Assembly (NCBI RefSeq): GCF_001748245.1
Contig: NZ_BDFO01000001.1
Location: forward strand, 3,809,208 to 3,873,207
DNA length: 64,000 nucleotides
Source of the DNA: Oligoflexus tunisiensis
Lineage (GTDB): Bacteria > Bdellovibrionota_B > Oligoflexia > Oligoflexales > Oligoflexaceae
Direction of reading: 5' to 3'
Shown here: piece after piece, positions 43,392 to 52,420 of the stretch
Position numbering within the stretch: position 1 is the first letter of the stretch
Layout: the number at the start of each line of letters is the position of its first letter
Position numbers and translations under genes: made by a program
The notes under the pieces: model-generated
The model's input: the letters and a program-made list of their open reading frames with translations, nothing else
Told to the model about the DNA's origin: nothing
The model's database searches: none

Positions 43392-44156
43392 ATGCACGCG
43401 CAAGCTCAACGACAGGAAATTGCTCACGGAGCGTATCCCGTACCAAGGCCCCTGAAGCGTCGCTATGAACGGCGAACAGATTCGCGCATCGAAAGGGACG
43501 AGCAACCCGTTGTTCGTTTTACTCCCGGTCGAATTCCAGTGGTCAGAAGGCAGCCGCATGTGGAAAAATTAACTAGAACTTTGGATGTGGTGGGCGCGCT
43601 GGTCGGGTTGATTCTGGCGGCTCCTGTCCTTTTGTTGAGCATGGCTTTAATTAAGCTGACCAGTCGTGGTCCCATCTTTTTCTGTCAGATCCGTGTGGGA
43701 GAAGGCGGACGCCTCTTCCGTATGTATAAGCTCCGGACCATGGTCGTGGACGCAGAAAGACAAAGGCGTGCGCTGCTGCATCGCAATGAAATGAGCGGCC
43801 CGGTATTTAAAATTCGTCGTGACCCCCGCATCACCTGGCTCGGCCAGTATCTGCGGAGATTCAGTATTGATGAAGTGCCCCAGTTCTGGAACGTGCTGAT
43901 CGGTGATATGAGCCTGGTTGGGCCACGGCCGCCGCTCCCGCGCGAAGTGAAACGCTACAAGCGCTGGCAGCTGCAAAGACTGATGGTCAAGCCCGGCCTC
44001 ACCTGTCTTTGGCAGATCAGCGGTCGCAACCGCATTGGCTTTGAGGACTGGGTTCGCCTGGATATCCGCTATATCCGCACGCGTTCGCTGTGGGTGGATT
44101 TCAAGATCATCCTCCGGACGTTCAAGGTCGTCTTCATTCGGCCGGACGGAGCCTGA
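43392..44156 (+). CDS. Undecaprenyl-phosphate sugar phosphotransferase (exopolysaccharide initiation)
   Basis: The 254-residue protein has a basic N-terminal tail, one membrane-embedded helix (about 67-90) and the catalytic core of the bacterial sugar transferase family: Y-K-L-R-T-M, G-P-V-F-K-I-R-R-D-P-R-I-T, R-R-F-S-I-D-E-V-P-Q-F-W-N-V-L, S-L-V-G-P-R-P and G-L-T-C-L-W-Q-I-S-G-R. It transfers a sugar 1-phosphate to undecaprenyl phosphate, the first step of repeat-unit synthesis. Unlike full-length WcaJ it lacks the N-terminal multi-helix domain, resembling ExoY/WbaP cores. AAGAGG is eight bases upstream of the ATG. The later polysaccharide steps are probably encoded at 56.4-62.3 kb. Confidence 0.93.
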   Translation: MHAQAQRQEIAHGAYPVPRPLKRRYERRTDSRIERDEQPVVRFTPGRIPVVRRQPHVEKLTRTLDVVGALVGLILAAPVLLLSMALIKLTSRGPIFFCQIRVGEGGRLFRMYKLRTMVVDAERQRRALLHRNEMSGPVFKIRRDPRITWLGQYLRRFSIDEVPQFWNVLIGDMSLVGPRPPLPREVKRYKRWQLQRLMVKPGLTCLWQISGRNRIGFEDWVRLDIRYIRTRSLWVDFKIILRTFKVVFIRPDGA

Positions 44157-44272
44157 TAGTGGATTCGGCCCGAGGCAGCCTGATAGGATAGTAGAGCGCG
44201 GAATGGTGAGACGGCCTGGAGAACCAGGCCCACTGTTCCTCATCTCCCATCCCGATCGACAAGGATGTCATC

Positions 44273-45475
44273 ATGGGTTCAAGGCTTTTGCCGGCTGCTC
44301 TGCTTCTGACGACGGGCTCCCTCTCTGCGGCCCCTCTCCGTAATCTGAACACTATCGAATACGAATACCGCGATCAGCAGCTCTCGAGCCGCAATCCCGA
44401 AATCAAACGCCCGGATCATTTGAACATCCTGGGTGGTCGCAGCCTCTTCCTTTATGAAGAATCCAAATTCAATGCACAGGCCGAACTGGGAGCGACCGCC
44501 GGTGACTCGGGACGTTCGTCCTTCACCGCACTGCAGGCGCGATCGGGAGCCACCTGGCGCGGGGCCCACAGCAGCGATACCGTGGAAGTCGGCTGGCTGC
44601 GCACGCATGGGGCGGACGCCACGCAGCGTCCTCTCGAGGAAACCGTTCTGGAAATCGGCGCGCCCTTTACCGGCACACGCGCCGGATATCGCCATGAACA
44701 TCAGCTCGGCACGATGGACAGTATGTCCCTATCCGGAGGCATCAGCCGCAATATCGATGGAACGACGGATCTGGAAAGTCGCGAAGTCGCCGCGGGCTGG
44801 TCCCACCTTCTGAATCGCAGCTGGACCAACACTCTAAGCGTGATCCGCGGGACCCAAAAGGTGAAGGACGGTGAGGCCTCCGATACCTGGGAAATTCGGA
44901 ATGATGATCTTTGGGCTTTGAATACGGACTGGTCGGTCCAAACCACAGTGGGCGGGCTGCAGCAGAATGTGGAAGAGGAGACGAGGAACTCGGTGGTGAT
45001 GGGAGCAGCCCTTTCCTATGTGCTGCGCAGCGCGAAACCCGATGATCAGAAGAACAAGGCCCAGCCGATCGCTCAGGATATGATCCGGCGCCCGGATCTC
45101 GATCGTATTGAGAACGTGCGGACCCAAAGTCAGTTCCGGGCCGGCTGGGATCGGAATCTGGATCAAAGGCGGGCCGGAGATCCTCAGTTTCTGGCGGATC
45201 AGTTTTACATTCAGGGTCTTTGGGTGGTCGATCCTGAACAGAGTTTGCAGATTGATCTGCAGCGCAGTCAGTCCATCGACAAAACCGTTCCCGGTTCCGC
45301 GGATTTTATCAGTAACGTGGCCAACCTTGATTATCGCTGGACCACTCAGGTGGGCCCATCAACGGCAGGGGTTTTGGGTAGTTTCGGGCTCGGCATCACC
45401 CAGGAGCAGATCAAACAAGACCCGCAACGCTACGATCGGCAGCTGTTGCGGGTCAGTTATGCTGTGACGTTCTGA
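44273..45475 (+). CDS. Putative outer-membrane beta-barrel protein
   Basis: The 400-residue protein has a signal peptide (cleavage near S-L-S-A-A-P, about residue 20) and long stretches of alternating polar and hydrophobic residues typical of barrel strands. It ends in V-S-Y-A-V-T-F, a C-terminal Phe as recognised by the outer-membrane assembly machinery. There is AAGGA seven bases before the ATG. It follows the sugar transferase gene by 116 bases on the same strand, which suggests a role in secreting or anchoring the polysaccharide, but I recognise no specific family. Confidence 0.8.
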   Translation: MGSRLLPAALLLTTGSLSAAPLRNLNTIEYEYRDQQLSSRNPEIKRPDHLNILGGRSLFLYEESKFNAQAELGATAGDSGRSSFTALQARSGATWRGAHSSDTVEVGWLRTHGADATQRPLEETVLEIGAPFTGTRAGYRHEHQLGTMDSMSLSGGISRNIDGTTDLESREVAAGWSHLLNRSWTNTLSVIRGTQKVKDGEASDTWEIRNDDLWALNTDWSVQTTVGGLQQNVEEETRNSVVMGAALSYVLRSAKPDDQKNKAQPIAQDMIRRPDLDRIENVRTQSQFRAGWDRNLDQRRAGDPQFLADQFYIQGLWVVDPEQSLQIDLQRSQSIDKTVPGSADFISNVANLDYRWTTQVGPSTAGVLGSFGLGITQEQIKQDPQRYDRQLLRVSYAVTF

Positions 45476-45501
45476 ATTTACGTGGCGAACGTACGCGTCG
45501 A

Positions 45502-46440
45502 TCAAGGAATGTAATCGATCGTCACCGTCATGCGAAAGTCCAGATGCTGGCAGTCACTGTTGTCATTATCACCGGTGGTGATAAATCCAAGCTGGGCTTT
45601 CGGCACGGACTGAATCTGCTTGTCAAAGACGAGGCCCGCCTTCGCCGCCAGTTTCAGGAAAGCATCCTGAGGCAGAGTCAGCTGCATGTTGCCGTTGGTG
45701 GAGGTCTTGGGAATCCGACACAGCTGGTCAAAATCCGGCTTGCTGGGATCCAGACCCAGACAGTATTTGGCGAGCTTCCCATTGAAGTATTCCAGATTCT
45801 GCATTCCATTGGGCGGCAGCCACTTGTAAGTCACCAGCCCATCCGCATCCACGGTCAGGCCGTTCGGATAAACTTCCAGATTGTCCTCCAGGTGCTTCGA
45901 TTTGGTCGAATAATCCTGGCTCGCCGCCACCACGAGGCTGTTCAGCGTAATCATGATCTCATCATCAAAACGCATGACCTGCTGCGGCGCATCAAACTTC
46001 ATATTGCAAAGCCGGGTCATGCCTTCCAAGGGCAGCTCCACGAATTCCTCGCGGCGGGCGCGCAGAACTTCATTCTTGCGGCTCAGGTTGTCGTTCTTTT
46101 CGAATTCACAGGTCATGGTCTTCGCGGGGAAGAACAAGGGGAAGGCTTTGGACTTCAGCGTCCCATTCTTTACGGCATCCGCGCAGGCCAGTTTCACCTC
46201 TTCGGGCGGAGGCGTCTCTTCAGGGAGCTGAAGCTTGGTTTCCACCGTGGTGACTTCGACCGCCTCGATGAGTTCATCCACCACCACAGCCGGCGCGTTG
46301 CCCGTGCCCACGCTCGCATCATCGGAGCTGATGTTTTCACCGGTGAGCAGCGCGGCGTCGTCCACACTTTTAAAGGATGCCGGTTTGCAGGCTGTGATCG
46401 CCACCAGCAATGAACTGAGAAGTGCTAAGCTGAATCGCAT
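45502..46440 (-). CDS. Lipoprotein of unknown function
   Basis: The 312-residue protein has a lipoprotein signal with I-T-A-C (Cys near residue 18), an Asp/Val/Glu-rich linker with a P-P-P-E segment near 75-80, and a compact C-terminal domain with several Cys and mixed strands. GGGGAGGG lies eight bases upstream of the ATG. No family is recognised. It converges with the barrel gene 26 bases away and stands 142 bases downstream of the deaminase-like gene, separated from it by a hairpin. Confidence 0.82.
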   Translation of the reverse strand: MRFSLALLSSLLVAITACKPASFKSVDDAALLTGENISSDDASVGTGNAPAVVVDELIEAVEVTTVETKLQLPEETPPPEEVKLACADAVKNGTLKSKAFPLFFPAKTMTCEFEKNDNLSRKNEVLRARREEFVELPLEGMTRLCNMKFDAPQQVMRFDDEIMITLNSLVVAASQDYSTKSKHLEDNLEVYPNGLTVDADGLVTYKWLPPNGMQNLEYFNGKLAKYCLGLDPSKPDFDQLCRIPKTSTNGNMQLTLPQDAFLKLAAKAGLVFDKQIQSVPKAQLGFITTGDNDNSDCQHLDFRMTVTIDYIP

Positions 46441-46555
46441 GAGAAAGTCCCTCCCCTACCACACTATCGGTGCATTGGGCAAAAACCTTTCCCCCTCTTT
46501 TATTCCTTTATGGAATCATTCATTTAGAGCTTTCTTTTCCTAAGGAAAACTCTGC

Positions 46556-46580
46556 AGACCGGGTTCGACCCCGGTCTTTC
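46556..46580 (-). terminator. Terminator-like hairpin after the deaminase-like gene
   Basis: AGACCGGG (46556-46563) and CCCGGTCT (46570-46577) form a perfect 8-bp stem with a 6-base loop, directly after the stop of the minus-strand deaminase-like gene. The T-tract on that strand is poor (GCAGAGTTTTCC), so termination may be partial. Confidence 0.5.
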
Positions 46581-46582
46581 AA

Positions 46583-48226
46583 TTAAGCGAGATTCTTACG
46601 CATTTCCCAAAGCAGGTGACTGAGGAAAGGTCGGCGGTTTTCCCCAGTGGCCACCATCAAAAGCTTGGTTATTTTCAGATCCTCAGGCTCCGCCAGGAGC
46701 AGAAGGACCAGTTCCCGGATATAATTGGTCCCCAGGGTTACATAATTATCCGTACCCACCCCCAGGTCCACGCCCTTCTTTTCCCACCAGGAAAAGGGAT
46801 GATCCTTGAAGCCCGGCACCACGGTGGTGAGCTTTTGATTGCTCGTCGGCAGGGCGGTCACCGTCATGGATTTATCGAGGACCCGATTCAGAACATCATG
46901 CTGATAATGTTCCACCTCGCGGGCGTGATGGAATTTCACCTTCACAAAGCGATTGATCTCCTGAGGATCCAGCGGTTTGCCTTGATAGAGATGCTCCAAA
47001 ACCGTCCGATGCTCGCCCCACTGCATCTCCTCAAGCTCACGGGCCAGCGTGGATTCCGGCCGCACGCCCTCTTTTTGATCATTCAGGGCCAGGGCCTGCT
47101 CCAGCATGATGTGATAGTAGGAGTTGGGATTGATGCCGAGAGCAAGGCCATGCTCCAGAGTGTCGATCCTCCAGATATTCATGGCATTATCCACGGCCTG
47201 GATTCCGCGTTTTAACGTATAGAATGTTTCACCGTGATGGCTGCGGATCGAAAAGCCGCGGGAGGCCAGTTTCCTCAGACCCTGCTGCATTTCGAGGAAA
47301 TGCTCCTTGCGATAGAGGCTGCGCTCATCGCCCACTGTGTCCACTTCCTGCAGGCAGGGCGCCAGCTCCGGATGGCGCTCGAGGATGTCGATGATTTCAT
47401 CGACCTGCTGCTGAAAGTGGAGCTTTTTGCTGGCAAAGCGCTGATCGTAAAATCCGGGCTCCTTGCGGAAGCAGGGCGAGAGAGCAAATTGAAACTGCGG
47501 TCTTTCCTTTTGAAAGGCGCGGAACCCTTCATAAAGGCCCAAAAGGCTTTCCTCGTTGGTGAGCAGCTCGGCCCCCGGAATCTGCTCCTTGGGATCCGTG
47601 GTCAGACGCGAATAGGTGAATTTGATGCGAATGAAACCGACGTTGAACTCCTCCATCATGGTGCGCGCCAGGTGATAGGCCGCCGTCCGATGAGCTTCGC
47701 GATCGATCAAAACCAGTTTGGGTAAATATAAAACCTGCAGGTAGCGATCAAACCGTTCGGTTTCCTTGAGCGTCAGCATGCGCTCCACATCCTGGACGCT
47801 TTTCAGCTGATCCGCCTCCTGCCCATAAACCTCCCGCAGTTTCTGCAAACAGAGGGGACCCTCAGGACCTTCCAGACGTTTTTGCAAAAGCGGGTAAAGG
47901 AACGACGCCTGCAGGGCTCCGGTCAGATGCGTATGCTCCTCTCGAAAAGGCAGAGGAAAGGCCTTGAAAAATCGATAGAGCGACCGCCCTATGGGATGAT
48001 CGACCAGCGCATGAATATCGCCGCTTCCACGCTGGGATAGTTCGAGCTGCTGGCGAAACAAAGCGACCATCCTCTGCAGATCCGGATGAGCCTTGAGACG
48101 GCGGGAATTTTGAAAAATCTCCAGCGTGGGCATCAGGGGAAGACCATTGGTTTCTGCGATCAGTGATACGAGTTCCTGTGTCAAGCGCTCCTGCATTTCC
48201 TGCGAGCAGACCTCAGTTTTTTGCAT
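46583..48226 (-). CDS. Adenosine deaminase superfamily protein
   Basis: About 547 residues from an ATG with AAGGAGG eight bases upstream. The metal-dependent deaminase signatures are present in order: H98-T-H100-L-T-G, a His and the catalytic-type Glu in S-H-H331-G-E333, L-E-H-G-L-A-L-G, and L-P-T-S-N followed by G-T-D493-N-Y. The last motif is D-D-P in standard adenosine deaminases, so Asn replaces one conserved Asp. The protein is about 200 residues longer than bacterial Add, mostly at the N terminus and between the first two motifs, closer in size to AMP deaminase or growth-factor-like relatives. It has no signal peptide and the substrate is uncertain. Confidence 0.85.
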   Translation of the reverse strand: MQKTEVCSQEMQERLTQELVSLIAETNGLPLMPTLEIFQNSRRLKAHPDLQRMVALFRQQLELSQRGSGDIHALVDHPIGRSLYRFFKAFPLPFREEHTHLTGALQASFLYPLLQKRLEGPEGPLCLQKLREVYGQEADQLKSVQDVERMLTLKETERFDRYLQVLYLPKLVLIDREAHRTAAYHLARTMMEEFNVGFIRIKFTYSRLTTDPKEQIPGAELLTNEESLLGLYEGFRAFQKERPQFQFALSPCFRKEPGFYDQRFASKKLHFQQQVDEIIDILERHPELAPCLQEVDTVGDERSLYRKEHFLEMQQGLRKLASRGFSIRSHHGETFYTLKRGIQAVDNAMNIWRIDTLEHGLALGINPNSYYHIMLEQALALNDQKEGVRPESTLARELEEMQWGEHRTVLEHLYQGKPLDPQEINRFVKVKFHHAREVEHYQHDVLNRVLDKSMTVTALPTSNQKLTTVVPGFKDHPFSWWEKKGVDLGVGTDNYVTLGTNYIRELVLLLLAEPEDLKITKLLMVATGENRRPFLSHLLWEMRKNLA

Positions 48227-48448
48227 GTCTTCCACCTCCTTGAACAAGCCGTCCCTCATGGGAAAGCGCTGGGATACCGATCGGGGAGTATAGCGGGATT
48301 AAACCGTTCAGTCCCGGGTTTTTTCGGGATCTTTAATCGCGCCAGATTAATCTGCCATATCCGTCCATTAAAGACTTTATTGGCGATGGATCCAAGGGGT
48401 TCCGATACCTCATTTAAGCACTATAGATAGTATTGAGGGGGAGTCTGC

Positions 48449-50908
48449 ATGGGATTGAAATTTCCAGGTTTGGGGGATGAAAGAGGCGATGCGTCCGTCT
48501 TTCTATCCATGATTTTGGCCTTAAGCGTCGGGACAGCCGTCTACTACAACATGGATAAGATGAACCAGACGCTGAAATCAGCGAAGGTTACCGGGGAAAA
48601 GCAGAAGGCGGAGACTCGAAATCTTTCGAGCCTGTCGATGGCGGTGGCTTTGATGAGTTACACCGGGGCTAATCCGCAGTCGGATGATCTGAATGCGCTG
48701 CCTTATATTTATCCGGATAACTATTTTCCAGGTGACAAGATCGGTACAACACGCCCGGCGCCGGGTGTGTCGACCTGGTCTTTCTCCAATATGAAACTTG
48801 AAGTCAAAAGCCCTGCTGACGCCAACCTGAAAAGCAGTGATTTTGCAGCCTATGTTGCCGGTGGGTCTCGACCCGCTCTCACCAATACGGCGACGATCAC
48901 GTTTCTGAAACCAATCTACGCCCCCTCACCCAACAGTGCCTTGATTAAGGCCTATGAGGCTGAGGTGACCAGCAGGTCCTTTGACAATCAGCAGCTCGTG
49001 AGCAAGGCGACCATCCCGGTTCCACCACCGCTTCCGCCCAAATGCATTCTGAGCAGCGTGGATGGACAGGTCAACTTCCAGCCGAATACACCCATGACGC
49101 TGGAGCTGCTGGTGTCGGGTGTGGCTCTGGAGGCCAGGGTTCCTGAAACTGACAAGGCCCTGCTGGCCCCTGCCGGCGAGTTCGCGGACCACACAGTGAG
49201 GGAATTGGATAAAACCAGTGCTGGCTATAGCGTTCGCCGGATCAATGCAAGGGTTGGCAATCCTTGGACCGTGACAACGCCGCGGCCTTTGCTGGCTGTC
49301 GATGGTACGAGCTATGTGGAATTTGAAACCTTTGCCTATCTGCGTACGGTGGATAACGAAAGCGAAAAAGGTGTCAGCTGCTCCTTCAAGTATAAAGTAG
49401 CCCCTCCAGCCTTTTGCAAGCTATGGACGGATAAGGCCTCGGTTACGCCGGGGCAGTGTGTAAATATCACGTCGGAAACGAAGGGCCCGGTGGTACCCAA
49501 TTCACTGGTGATGAGCGCTGTAGATCCGACCGGCAAGGCCATTGGCGGCCTGACCCAGAACGGTTCCAAAGGGGCATTCTGCACACCCTCGGTCAGCAAT
49601 TACACAGCGGACGTGGTAGTACCCCAGGAGATCCGGGACGAATACTATCCAGCCCTCTCGCAGCTGAACACCGACCAGAAGAAAGCTCTCTTTGAAGAGC
49701 TGGGTATATTAAGTGCTATCCTGAAATCGGTTTTCAAAAATGAGCCCTTGCTCCAGACGCTGTCGATCCATCAGTATAATGCACTGACGCTTCTGACTCC
49801 GGCCGAAATCCAGTCCATAGAAACTTTGGATTTCAGCACGATCACCCATTTGAATACCCTGAGCCCTGAGCAGATAGCAGCCTTGAGAGGCATGAAAGAA
49901 AATGACTTCAGGGATGTCATAGGCGCACAAGGTCGGGATCTTTCAACCATAGCACTCTTGAAAGATCTGGATCCCGCCGTCCTCAATAAGCTGGCCAGCT
50001 ATAATTCGCTGCTCCTGCGATCCTATATCGCCAGTCTTTTGACGGAAGCCGCGAATTCCGCGGCTGAGCCTGTGAATTACCGTATTCTTGGTACCGTCAC
50101 GGCCAACGACGGCAGTAAAAACACCTGCCTTGTGCACGTCACGGCCGGGATGAACAAGTGTCCGTTCTTTGGTGACCAGTATCCCAACTATGGCCAGAAA
50201 CAGCCCCTGACCGTTCTGAGTAACGGGCATGTAGGCCATATGACTCTGGACTTCAAACCCGTCAGCCCCAACTGGGAAGTGGCAGGTATCGCCTCCTCAC
50301 CAACTACAATGTCAGCTTGCCCGTCGGGTGCCCGCTGCTTCGCGGTGGATATTGGTGGCAACCGGACGCCCTTTACCGTGGTGAATTCCGCGGACACGGC
50401 CGCTTGCGAAGCGCTCACCGAGTTGCGTCAGGACCTCGGCTGCTTTGAGGCCAACACCAAAATTCGCATGGCCGATGGAAGCGACAAGCCCATCCATCAG
50501 TTGAAATTGGATGATCAGGTGTGGAACCCAATCCGGCAGAAGGCGATGCCCATCCGCCGCATAACCCCGGGTCCGGAAAAGATTCCGCTGTGGTCCATCC
50601 AAACGGAAGCGGGCCAGGTCCGTGTCACATCCAAACATCCATTCCTGACACCAACCGGCATCAAGGCGGCCGAGCAATTGAAAGCGGGAGACCGTATTTT
50701 CGGTGCCAATGGCGAGGAAACGATCCGCACGGTCATGGAAGAGAAATCGCCACCAGCGGAATGGGTCTGGAACTTTGAAATGGCCACGGATTCAAAAGAT
50801 CCGGCCGATCATGCTATCCTTGCTGATGGAGTGGTCACAGGCGACCTCTATTTGCAGGAACAGCTGGCAAAGTCACAATCGGAAAAACTTTCGCAGCTCA
50901 AGCCTTGA
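48449..50908 (+). CDS. Pilin-like membrane-anchored protein with C-terminal Hint (autoprocessing) domain
   Basis: The 819-residue protein starts with a short polar leader and one hydrophobic helix (about 14-33, after an R-G), the layout of pilin-like proteins. The long middle has Cys-containing beta domains; an apparent helical block (about 395-535), rich in Leu and Thr, seems inserted into the last of them. From Cys665 (L-G-C-F-E-A-N-T-K-I) to the end is a Hint domain with T727-S-K-H730, P-F-L-T-P-T-G, L-K-A-G-D-R-I and H788-A-I-L-A-D-G-V-V-T-G-D. Hint domains break the peptide bond before their first Cys through a thioester. The usual splicing Asn is absent, so cleavage or attachment rather than splicing is expected. 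GAGGGGGAG precedes the ATG. Three export-related genes follow. Confidence 0.85.
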   Translation: MGLKFPGLGDERGDASVFLSMILALSVGTAVYYNMDKMNQTLKSAKVTGEKQKAETRNLSSLSMAVALMSYTGANPQSDDLNALPYIYPDNYFPGDKIGTTRPAPGVSTWSFSNMKLEVKSPADANLKSSDFAAYVAGGSRPALTNTATITFLKPIYAPSPNSALIKAYEAEVTSRSFDNQQLVSKATIPVPPPLPPKCILSSVDGQVNFQPNTPMTLELLVSGVALEARVPETDKALLAPAGEFADHTVRELDKTSAGYSVRRINARVGNPWTVTTPRPLLAVDGTSYVEFETFAYLRTVDNESEKGVSCSFKYKVAPPAFCKLWTDKASVTPGQCVNITSETKGPVVPNSLVMSAVDPTGKAIGGLTQNGSKGAFCTPSVSNYTADVVVPQEIRDEYYPALSQLNTDQKKALFEELGILSAILKSVFKNEPLLQTLSIHQYNALTLLTPAEIQSIETLDFSTITHLNTLSPEQIAALRGMKENDFRDVIGAQGRDLSTIALLKDLDPAVLNKLASYNSLLLRSYIASLLTEAANSAAEPVNYRILGTVTANDGSKNTCLVHVTAGMNKCPFFGDQYPNYGQKQPLTVLSNGHVGHMTLDFKPVSPNWEVAGIASSPTTMSACPSGARCFAVDIGGNRTPFTVVNSADTAACEALTELRQDLGCFEANTKIRMADGSDKPIHQLKLDDQVWNPIRQKAMPIRRITPGPEKIPLWSIQTEAGQVRVTSKHPFLTPTGIKAAEQLKAGDRIFGANGEETIRTVMEEKSPPAEWVWNFEMATDSKDPADHAILADGVVTGDLYLQEQLAKSQSEKLSQLKP

Positions 50909-50922
50909 GTGGGAGTTGACCT

Positions 50923-51603
50923 TTGGAAAACAAGCACTCATGGAACAACGAATCCGGCGCCTCTCTTGTGACGATCATGGTATCGATGGCCATCTTCGCC
51001 ATCGTTGCCGTGATGTCCTCGCAGAGTTTTCGTAATATCAGCGTCACGGGGAGGCGGGCGGAAGCGGCCATGTCCGCGCGTGAGGTGGAAACCGTGGTGA
51101 TGCAGGCCATGGTCCAGAAATTCAAGGACTACATTAAGGATAATTGCAATATGGCGGCCGATGCGTATTTTGATGGATTTGACATCGGCAGTTTGATCGA
51201 GATCAAACACAAAGATGTCCAATTTTATAGCCTCGGTGAAACACCCACGGTGGTGGCGGCCCCAGCTCTGGCAAATGCCGACCTGGATCGATGCAAGCGG
51301 ACTCCATTTTCCGCCGCGACGCCACCGAACTCCGATACCTTTTATGGTTGTTTTGATCTCAGAACGAAAGATGACGTCCGCAAGAAGGCTTCCGAGGATG
51401 CCTTCGCAGCCAACCGCGGAGCCTTTGTGGAAATGTATGTGAAGCTTCGAAACTTCAAAACCGATGAGCAGGTCATTTGCACGAATATGGTCAAGGATCG
51501 TGGCCTTGGTCTGGAGGTATACTATGCCTTGCACTGGACCACACCGGCCGGCAATAACGTCATGTACGATACCAAGCTGGGTACACTGAATGCGACTTAT
51601 TAA
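50923..51603 (+). CDS. Pseudopilin-like protein
   Basis: The 226-residue protein has a prepilin-type N terminus: a polar leader ending E-S-G, then A-S-L-V-T-I-M-V-S-M-A-I-F-A-I-V-A-V-M, as in PilV/PilW and type II secretion minor pseudopilins. The usual Glu at mature position 5 is Thr. The periplasmic part has several Cys. The start is TTG with GGGAG seven bases upstream, 14 bases after the Hint-protein stop. It overlaps the next pseudopilin gene by 14 bases, so these genes form an operon. It is probably a minor component of a pilus-like fibre. Confidence 0.83.
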   Translation: MENKHSWNNESGASLVTIMVSMAIFAIVAVMSSQSFRNISVTGRRAEAAMSAREVETVVMQAMVQKFKDYIKDNCNMAADAYFDGFDIGSLIEIKHKDVQFYSLGETPTVVAAPALANADLDRCKRTPFSAATPPNSDTFYGCFDLRTKDDVRKKASEDAFAANRGAFVEMYVKLRNFKTDEQVICTNMVKDRGLGLEVYYALHWTTPAGNNVMYDTKLGTLNATY

Positions 51604-52342
51604 TGCCCGACACAAGGAATCCGGGTTAACTCTGGTCGAGATGACGATCAGTCTGGCCATTACCAGCCTGATTGCGGTCGGGGGCTATAAGATGATGGTG
51701 CGCTCGCAAAAATACCTGGCACAAAAACAGATGGATCAGTCCAGCAAAACGGAAATTGAGCAGTTCCTTACGATTGCCAAAAAGGACTGGGACTTTCGCA
51801 GTCGGGGACAGATCCCTGCGGTGCCACCCAGCGGGCATGCGCTGCTAACCGCAACCAACAACGATTGTCCAGTCAACACAAAATGCCCGAAACTGCGGCT
51901 GTGGATTCAACGCAAGATCAACAACGCCCCGGTGAACGTCGCAGTTACAATTGAAAATACCTGTCGCCGTCCGACGGAGCAGCGGGTCATCGACTTCGTC
52001 TCCAACCTGAGCTATGTAGTGGCCATGGAAGAGGGCTGCAGCACTTGTCCAAAGGGTGAAATTCCATCTCTGAGAATTGAAGGCCTGAATATGGTCGACA
52101 ATGCGATAGTATTGGCCGCTGAAAACCGAATTTTTCCGCAGAATGCGCTGCAACTGGGCCGAGTGAATACGAATGGAGTGCTGGGGATGCAAGCCTGCTT
52201 TTCTCAGACAGCCATAGACTCACCGCTTTCCGTGGATGTGCGCTCCATGGTGATCGATCAATCGTCATCGGCATTGAAGGTCGCGCGGAAGACACAGGTT
52301 TATCCGTTTGAAAATTTCGCGAACATACAGCTGGAACAATAA
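51590..52342 (+). CDS. Prepilin-type protein with N-terminal methylation motif
   Basis: The 250-residue protein has a textbook type IV prepilin/pseudopilin signal: basic leader, K-E-S-G, then L-T-L-V-E-M-T-I-S-L-A-I, with Glu at position 5 and a hydrophobic helix to about residue 35. A prepilin peptidase should cut after the Gly. The rest is a globular periplasmic domain with paired Cys residues (N-D-C-P-V-N-T-K-C-P and G-C-S-T-C) and no recognisable family. Its start lies inside the preceding pseudopilin gene, which implies coupled translation. Confidence 0.88.
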   Translation: MRLINARHKESGLTLVEMTISLAITSLIAVGGYKMMVRSQKYLAQKQMDQSSKTEIEQFLTIAKKDWDFRSRGQIPAVPPSGHALLTATNNDCPVNTKCPKLRLWIQRKINNAPVNVAVTIENTCRRPTEQRVIDFVSNLSYVVAMEEGCSTCPKGEIPSLRIEGLNMVDNAIVLAAENRIFPQNALQLGRVNTNGVLGMQACFSQTAIDSPLSVDVRSMVIDQSSSALKVARKTQVYPFENFANIQLEQ

Positions 52343-52420
52343 TCGGAACCAGCTCTCCAACCAAACGTCAACATGAGACTGGAGCAAAGTCTCCGCAAGC
52401 ATTCGACTGGAGCAAGAGTT

